From: Atkinsonella hypoxylon
Lineage: Eukaryota; Ascomycota; Sordariomycetes; Hypocreales; Clavicipitaceae
DNA: 15,205 nucleotides
NCBI GenBank assembly: GCA_000729835.1
Contig: JFHB01000369.1
Location: 1-15,205, forward strand
Reading direction: 5' to 3'
Within the stretch, counting starts at the first letter, position 1; every line of letters begins with the position of its first letter. This document shows positions 10,301 to 15,205 of this stretch, one piece after another. Under the pieces are notes generated by a model. That model ran no database searches. It was not told where the DNA came from and worked only from the letters and a program-made list of their open reading frames with translations. A program made the position numbers and the translations under genes.

Positions 10301-11756
10301 TAATAGTTAGTTACCTATAGTTCCTTATTGTTTAGAAGAGGTTGCTTAAGTCTTTTATAACCTAACCTATCTTTAGATTCTAGTTGTATCTAGCTTATAG
10401 AAGCTTATCTAGGCTTACTACATTAGTGTGGAATGTAGGAATAAAGGCAACCTATTAAAGTTAGAAGAGTCCTTTATTGGTTCTAACAAGAACGCGGCTG
10501 TATTCTAGAATAGGAAGGCTTAAATCTCCAGCAAAGATCTATTGTGTTATAGTAGCTTCCTTATAATCTAATAACCTATCTAGGTTATTAGTTATATAGA
10601 TGTTAGAGCTAGAATTAAGAATCTAGGAGTCCCTTAAAGGATAAGGGGTATTTAAATTGCTAAATAAAGAAGATAGATTAGTAAAGGCAGAACTAATAAC
10701 TAGATTTAAGGAAGAAGAAGATAAAGAGGATCCCTTAGGAAGAACATTGTTGCTAATAGATAGGTTATCCTTTTTTAATGTATATATTACCTTCTTTATA
10801 AACTTATTGTTCTTAAGTTTTTATTAAATAGATTTAATAGTCTTTTCGTTAGGTTTCTAGTCTTTTAGTCTGTTGTTGCTTACTAAGTAATAACATTTGT
10901 TATACTTATAAGACTTTCTACAGAGGTATATAGGATTTAAATTCGAATTTAGTGGATTTAGCTGTTTTAAAGATAAAGAAGGAGCTTTCTAGTCCTAGAA
11001 GTTAGTAAAGGATCTGTTGTTATTAGCCTTTATTTAGCTTTCAAAAAGATCTGCGATTTAGTAGCTATCTAGTATCTTTTCCTTCTAATTAGGCTTATTA
11101 GAGATCAATTTATCTCTAATTCTGTTGTGCTAATAGGTTAAAAAGGAAGGGTTAATTTGCTAAATAGTATTAAGGAAGTCTAAAGTTAGTTAAAGATTGT
11201 AGGTATCTAGAAGATTAATTTACTGTGCTTCTAAGAGTACCTTCTTGTAGGAAGTAATAAATTCCTTTATCTTAGTTCTAGAAGGGCTCTTTAATACAGC
11301 TTTATATTAAGAGAGTACTTCTTTTTTGTTGTCCTAAGATATTAGCTTTAATTATTGTTAAAGAAAAAGGATCTACTTAGCGATATTGTGCTTATAGCTA
11401 ATAGTTTTATAGTAGTTACTAACCGTTTTAACTATCTATTGTTAAATGCTATTAAGGGCTTTCTTCTAGTTGTAGTAGTTTTAGATCTTTATTTAATATT
11501 GTGTGTAGAGGAACTGTAGAATAGAGAATTTGTAGTTGTTTAAATCTCCTACTACAGTAACTTTTTTGTTAACATCCTTAGGTATTAGTTCTTATAGCTT
11601 AGTTAGTTCCTCTTTATCGTTCTCTGCTGGATCTAGGTAGTTCTAAACTCCTTTGTTTGTTGCGTATTTTTCAATAACTAAAATCTAACAATTCTAGTCT
11701 CTTACTGTTTAAAGTTAGTATTAAGCTGTTAATCCGAGCTCCGTAGTGGAATCTAT
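7323..11756 (-). pseudogene. Copia gag-pol polyprotein relic, one frame of about 1,478 codons
   Basis: Every domain checked lies in the same frame, so inactivation is by point mutation with no net indel. Start: ATA at 11754-11756, probably a former ATG, is followed by DSTTELG and a gag-like region to about 10950. A damaged zinc knuckle (LCRKSYKYNKC) is at about 10900-10935. Protease: NSSS for DSGA-type at about 10605-10616, then IYITNNL. GAG-pre-integrase: RLGHLNKEALKHLVE at about 10190-10240, with one zinc Cys now Tyr. Integrase: first Asp now Asn at 10041-10043. RT (RVT_2): about 8150-8880, with RFKARI.VRGDL-like and DAISAF blocks; the active site is YFIDN at 8349-8363, second Asp changed. 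RNase H: about 7560-7870, with SSIEAELLALS intact and one Asp changed in ASNAAYAND. The end has NRLTKAL near 7420. Stops are mostly TAA/TAG at former Gln or Trp codons. Length fits a full Copia polyprotein. The start codon is inferred. Confidence 0.9.
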
Positions 11757-11991
11757 AGTGTAAGTCTAGGTGTAAATCCAGTAGATTAATTAATAAAGAA
11801 TCCGTAATAGAAATCCGTTTTGTAATTAGAGTTAAATTCGCTGTAGAATTTGTTGTTGAATTTGGTGTAAATTTAAGACTAAAAATTAATGTTGTACTTT
11901 ATTGTTAGATTTAAAACTAATGCCGAAAGAAAATCAAGAAGTTAATTTAAGGGAATTATTCTATTTTTGAAGACGAATTTAGAGCAGAAGT

Positions 11992-12017
11992 CGGATTTTG
12001 AATTGGAGCAAAATCCG
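11992..12017. repeat. Perfect 9-bp hairpin in the Copia leader
   Basis: CGGATTTTG (11992-12000) and CAAAATCCG (12009-12017) are exact complements with an 8-base loop. Related ATCCG motifs recur at about 11730, 11810 and 11820. In the element RNA this would fold near the 5' end. Its role is unknown; packaging or dimerisation is only a guess. Confidence 0.65.
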
Positions 12018-12129
12018 TGGTGAAAATCAGGGCGCTTTTAGTAGCGTAACTGCTTAACTCGTTGTTGAATCGTTGCGAGCGTTATCTCTTTAAAAAGGGG
12101 TTGATAACTAACTCCTTCTGCTAACCTTC

Positions 12130-12151
12130 TAGGGTTAGGGTTAGGGTTAGG
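12130..12151 (+). repeat. Interstitial telomere-like array (TTAGGG, about 3.5 units)
   Basis: TAGGGTTAGGG continues as three full TTAGGG units, with a degenerate AGGGTT just after (12155-12160) and CTAACC just before (12121-12126). TTAGGG is the telomere repeat of most filamentous ascomycetes. It is inside the Copia leader, so it is not a chromosome end. Confidence 0.85.
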
Positions 12152-12165
12152 ATCAGGGTTGATAT

Positions 12166-12276
12166 TACGTGATTGATATCAAAGAGGTTGTTATCGTGGT
12201 GGATAACGAGAAAGATGTTATTGTTGTTGATAACGAGAAAAGATGTTATCGTTGTTGATAACAGGGAAATCACGTA
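12166..12276. repeat. Three tandem GTTATC...GATAAC units framed by an inverted repeat
   Basis: Units of 27, 28 and about 26 bp lie at 12190-12216, 12217-12244 and 12245-12270. Each is itself an inverted repeat, GTTATC (or GTTATT) and GATAAC around a GT-rich loop. The block is bracketed by TACGTGAT (12166-12173) and ATCACGTA (12269-12276), exact complements. More GATAAC/GTTATC motifs occur at about 12103-12108 and 12380-12395. The array could fold into a cruciform or a branched RNA. Confidence 0.8.
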
Positions 12277-12418
12277 GTATAGTGCGAAGCACGTAACCGT
12301 GTGAAGAAAGAGTGTTATTGAAGATACTAGGTATCTATAATAACAGAATGATGTAAATAGCTTCAGGGAGCTAAAGAAGATAACAGAGTTATCGAAAAGG
12401 TGAAGATGCCAAAGAAGG

Positions 12419-12446
12419 GCAAACCGGGCTCATAACTATTAAAAGA
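12419..12446 (-). repeat. Second copy of the LTR-end/primer-binding-site junction
   Basis: These 28 bp match 12752-12779 with a single C/T difference. On the minus strand they read TCTTTTAATA, like the LTR end, followed by GTTATGAGCCC, like the primer site, then GGTTTGC. This copy keeps the unmutated GTTATGAGCCC, an exact complement of the initiator tRNA-Met anticodon arm core GGGCTCATAAC. It is about 330 bp inside the element, where a functional site is not expected. It may be the end of a partial LTR from a related element or a duplication from faulty reverse transcription. Confidence 0.8.
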
Positions 12447-12544
12447 ACAGACCACTAGGTCACTCCGCAAAAGGGAACGCGCTCCGCTAATGCAAAGTGC
12501 TATTGGCGCCTATATAGTATAGTTCGTTATTGTTGACATACCCC

Positions 12545-12578
12545 CCTAGTTACTAGGTAACACCTATGTAACTATAGG
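12545..12578. repeat. Two adjacent short palindromes
   Basis: CCTAGT-T-ACTAGG (12545-12557) is a perfect odd palindrome. CCTAT...ATAGG (12563-12578) follows within 6 bp, and both contain GTTAC or GTAAC. They lie in the RIP-spared part of the Copia leader. Function unknown. Confidence 0.5.
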
Positions 12579-12666
12579 AAAGATCCGAGATTTAGCCGAT
12601 TTAGCCGATGTTTATCTAGGGGTTGCTGATATAGGTTCGAGGAGAGCTTGTGTAACCTCTAAGAAT

Positions 12667-12711
12667 TTCCGATGTTTTTCCGATGTTTTTCCGATGTTTT
12701 TCTAGATGTTT
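12667..12711. repeat. Tandem 11-bp repeat TTCCGATGTTT
   Basis: Three exact copies lie at 12667-12677, 12678-12688 and 12689-12699, then a variant (TTCTAGATGTTT) to 12711. A related GATTTAGCC pair sits upstream at about 12589-12607. It keeps CpG in every unit, showing that RIP has not acted here. Confidence 0.8.
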
Positions 12712-12758
12712 CGAAAATGTACGTAGATAGAATTTAAACTGCAGGGATAGTGCAAACC

Positions 12759-12769
12759 GGGCTTATAAC
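12759..12769 (-). other. Primer binding site of Copia C (initiator tRNA-Met, internal fragment type)
   Basis: The minus strand reads GTTATAAGCCC immediately after the 5' LTR end. With one RIP change reversed it matches the complement of GGGCTCATAAC, the anticodon stem-loop core of eukaryotic initiator tRNA-Met (CAT is the anticodon). Drosophila copia is known to prime from a tRNA-Met-i half cut in the anticodon loop; the same mode is inferred here. The adjacency to the LTR end supports both calls. Confidence 0.75.
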
Positions 12770-13292
12770 TATTAAAAGAGAGATAGAAGAGATAACAGAT
12801 AACAGAGAAGATAAAGAAGCTTCTAGTGTGTAGAAGAGTGTGAATTGCTTGCTTAATTCCTCTAACTTAGGAGGGAGGAAGCAGCCTATATATAGCTAAT
12901 TCTAAGAGAGAAAGAAAGAGAAGAGAAGAAGGAAAAACAAGAAGGGGGATAGCTAGATACCCGAAAATCCTGCAGCTTGTAGAGCGAGAGAATTCCGAGA
13001 GATACTAAGTGATCTATTGCACTGCCTCTATAAGAGGGGCTAATATTAGTATGTATAAAGCCCTATAACAAAGGAAAGATAACAGACTAGATAACCTCTG
13101 TTGTATTCTATCCTAGTCCACTATACCTACTTGTTTTCTACACTTAGTTGTTGTAACTAAGTTCCTTTGTACTACTGTTGGAGTAGTTGTACTGGTAACA
13201 GCTGTTGGAGCTGATGTTGCGTAAAGCTGGCGATGTTAGTATCGCTGGTGTTGTGGCCACTTATGACACTGGTGTTGAAGCTACTTTTGATA
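12770..13292 (-). repeat. 5' LTR of Copia C
   Basis: This is the less damaged LTR. On the minus strand it runs from TATCAAAAG to CTTTTAATA, a short terminal inverted repeat that fits an ancestral TG...CA pair. The TATA-like motif is at 12885-12895, and a purine-rich run (plus strand) is at about 12900-12950. It keeps G at most positions where the 3' LTR has A. The inner edge touches the primer binding site. Confidence 0.88.
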
Positions 13293-13297
13293 TATAT
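13293..13297. repeat. Right target-site duplication of Copia C (TATAT)
   Basis: It matches 6772-6776 and directly follows the right LTR end. See the caution about TA-rich sequence there. Confidence 0.5.
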
Positions 13298-14990
13298 AGT
13301 GTTAAAAGCATTAAAAATTAATCTATATTAAAGCTAATTTTCTATTAGATCCCTTTAGTGTATTTCTCTATATATATATAGCTTATTCTAATCTTTAAGC
13401 ATTAGTAATAGCAGTAAATTGTTAATTAGTTATAATAAGCTATTAGTTCTCTTTAGAAAGTAAAGCTAGTAAACGCTTTTAGTAGCTTTAAAGAGAGTTT
13501 TACCTAAGAGGCACTAGTCTTACGCTTAATAGGTATTTTTACTAGTTTACCTATAGCTAGCCTCTTAGTTAGCATTTTTACCTTAGTTAGTATTAGCTTT
13601 ACTATAGAAGGTATCTTTTATAGAATTAATAAAGAGAAACGCATTAAAGATAGGTTAATTAGTATAAATTAAGCACTTCTTCTATATTAAATAGTGCTAA
13701 ATCTATTACTAAAGAGGCTTTATATAGTAATAAACTAGTTAGCTAAGCGTTCTAAGAAGTTTATATAAATATAGTTAATTTTATATTATAGGTATTTATT
13801 TTCTGCCTATAGTATATTAATATTACTAGTAACCTTTAGTAAGGTTTTATTTTTATTAATAACATTATTAATACCTTTATTAAATTAACTTATACTATTT
13901 AGTTAGTTATATATACTATAAATAGTAGTTTATAATTTATTAAACTATTTATTAAATAGACCTCCTTTAGCCTTTATTTTAACCTAGTTAATCTTTTTAT
14001 TTAACTTATTAATTTTAGTAATATAGAGGTTAAGTTACTTCTATATAGCATTATTACCTATAGAAGTATCCTTAAGGTAGACTTTAATTATTTCTTTAGC
14101 GTTAAATTTACACTTTTCCTAAAGGAAACTATTATATTAAGTTTAAGATTATACCTTAGCTAATAGAATAAAGAGTAAGTTTATATAGCTAATGCTAGCT
14201 AAGGTACCTATAATAGTGCTATTAATTCTACTAAATTTATTAAAGAAGTAAATAGTAAGTAATACTACTTATAACAGTAAACTAGTAGATAAATCTACAG
14301 TAATAGTCTCTTTATCTCTTTTTACTATATTGCTACTATAGTATATAGTAGCTACTGCTTTTGCCTATATTTTACCTTTTCTAGCTACTTTAGTATTACC
14401 TATAGATGCCTTAGTATTCTTACCTTTATACTACTAGTTCTAGCGCTTTACTTTATAGTTATTATAAATTCTAAAGATATATATTACTATATTCTACTAG
14501 AGTAAGTAATATATATTGTCTTTAGAGACCTTAATGCTAGTTTTATCTATTATACTACTTTTTAGAATAAATTTATAGGTATAAGTGTAAATAGTATTTT
14601 CTATATTCTATACCTTCTCTTTAGCTCTATTAATGTAGTAATACTAACTGTAGTCTTCTGTAATAGGCTTTATATTAATAATATTAATATTATCTTTAAT
14701 TTCTATAGAAATAGCGCTAAAGATAAACTTATTAACTTTTAAAGTGCTTTTAGTACTTCTAGGCCTACTAAAAGTGCTATATAAGTAGTAGAAATTAAGT
14801 AATATAAGATAAGTTTTAATATTATTTAGTTCTATAGCTACTATATTACCTTTATAGTTATATTTCTACTTTTTAAACTTAAAACCTTTACTTTTAGTGT
14901 TAAAACTATTATTATAATTAATATATATATTAAAAGTAATATATTCTTCTTTAAGTTTAAATAGTAGTAGTATTATAGCTTAAGTATAGT
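13298..14990 (-). pseudogene. Unrecognised long minus-strand frame 'D', RIP-damaged, cut by Copia C
   Basis: A single minus-strand frame runs about 560 codons from about 14990 down to the Copia insertion point. Its stops are TAG or TAA, as expected at former Gln or Trp codons. I do not recognise the product. It lacks the RT, integrase, RNase H and protease motifs seen elsewhere here. Visible features are a charged helical region at about 13730-14080 (ITKINKLNKK, then AENKYL) that looks like coiled coil, a short FLERLAN motif at about 13735-13755, and a Lys/Arg-rich segment at about 13510-13600 (KIPIKRKTSAS). The N-terminal side has ITEDYS and SIIDKTSIKVSKDN. It could be the gag-like protein of a non-autonomous LTR element ending at 6084, or a duplicated host gene caught by RIP. 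The true start and end are unknown; the C-terminus may continue left of Copia C. Confidence 0.5.
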
Positions 14991-15205
14991 TACTATTATT
15001 ATTTCTCTCTTAGAATAAGCTATTTAGGTTTACTAGAATTAATAATTCTAAACTACTAAAAAAAAGAATAATAGTAGTAGATTTTCTATAGAAGGGATAA
15101 AAGAGGTTAGAAGTAGCTCTATAGAGGCTAGTTAATTCTATAGGCTATAGGAATTTACTCTATAGGTAGTTTATTACCTTTAGTGTAATATTTTAGTGTT
15201 TAACT
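14991..15205. other. RIP-degraded right edge, no feature recognised
   Basis: It is TA-rich with the same mutation pattern. Minus-strand frames are broken by many stops and I cannot say whether the D frame begins here or beyond the window. No LTR end or tandem repeat is visible. Confidence 0.5.

Larger units (their letters stand above)
11757..12758 (-). other. Long repeat-rich leader of Copia C, largely spared from RIP
   Basis: This is about 1 kb between the primer binding site and the inferred gag start, long for a Copia leader. CpG, TpG and CpA are common, in contrast to gag-pol beside it. It holds scattered AATCCG motifs, a 9-bp hairpin, a TTAGGG array, three GTTATC...GATAAC units, a second copy of the LTR-end/primer-site junction, and two short tandem repeats (all listed). 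I see no coding frame. Part of it may be an insertion or a fragment of a related element. Confidence 0.6.
6777..13292 (-). mobile_element. Structurally complete Ty1/Copia retrotransposon 'C', RIP-inactivated
   Basis: It has two direct 523-bp LTRs (6777-7299 and 12770-13292), a primer binding site touching the 5' LTR, a purine-rich tract next to the 3' LTR, and the Copia order gag, protease, integrase, RT, RNase H on the minus strand. Total length is about 6.5 kb, long for a Copia element because of a 1-kb leader. RIP is milder than in the Gypsy relics. Its flanks belong to other sequence, and TATAT probably flanks it as a target duplication. Every catalytic domain carries damage, so it could move only with proteins from elsewhere, and its transcript would encode no full protein. 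Confidence 0.9.

Noticed and set aside
7323..11756. Plus-strand open stretches opposite the Copia frame
   Set aside because: They are shadows of the minus-strand gag-pol and show no domain of their own.
12130..12151. Chromosome end or subtelomere
   Set aside because: Only about 3.5 units and flanked on both sides by the same Copia element.
12190..12270. CRISPR-like array
   Set aside because: The units are contiguous with no unique spacers, and the setting is a fungal retrotransposon leader.
12419..12480. Possible initiator tRNA-Met gene (CAT anticodon arm, later AGGTCACTC)
   Set aside because: Only the anticodon arm core matches; there is no acceptor stem, D arm or T arm around it. The match is explained as a retrotransposon primer site.
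1..15205. AT-rich bacterial, mitochondrial or viral genome with a novel system
   Set aside because: The TA-rich composition comes with CpA/TpG depletion and retroelement relics, which is the mark of RIP. No defence, biosynthetic or phage gene is visible.

Overview
The window looks like a transposon graveyard from a filamentous ascomycete (Pezizomycotina) shaped by repeat-induced point mutation (RIP). I see no intact host gene, tRNA, rRNA or CRISPR array. Most of it is extremely TA-rich. CpA, TpG and CpG are heavily depleted while CpT, CpC and ApC survive. The recognisable proteins are all retroelement relics whose stops are TAG or TAA and whose catalytic Asp codons have often become Asn, as C-to-T change on either strand would produce. 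A short TTAGGG array agrees with a fungal telomere motif, but the species cannot be named.

Layout. (1) 1-2086, plus strand: the 3' half of a Ty3/Gypsy chromovirus-like element 'A' (RNase H, integrase with D-x59-D-x35-E spacing, chromodomain-like C-terminus), then a polypurine tract and a probable LTR remnant. (2) 2354-3600: a stretch largely spared from RIP, with several hairpins and no gene I can support. (3) 3603-6083, plus strand: a second Gypsy relic 'B' (end of gag, protease region, reverse transcriptase) that stops just after the RT active-site motif. (4) 6084-6776 and 13293-15205: pieces of a further element or gene 'D'. An LTR-like terminus abuts B on the left, and a long minus-strand frame that I do not recognise lies on the right. 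(5) 6777-13292, minus strand: a structurally complete Ty1/Copia element 'C' with two 523-bp LTRs, a probable 5-bp target duplication, a primer binding site matching the initiator tRNA-Met anticodon arm, a 1-kb leader rich in short repeats, and one gag-pol frame of about 1,478 codons broken only by point mutations.

The simplest history is nesting. Gypsy B was hit by D, and D was later hit by Copia C. The Gypsy relics are saturated with RIP changes while C is milder: its LTRs differ at about 35 sites, nearly all transitions. That fits C being the youngest. The most unusual parts are the strict sequence context of the surviving CpA sites, the duplicated LTR-end/primer-site junction in C, the repeat-rich and RIP-spared leader of C, and the unidentified minus-strand frame.
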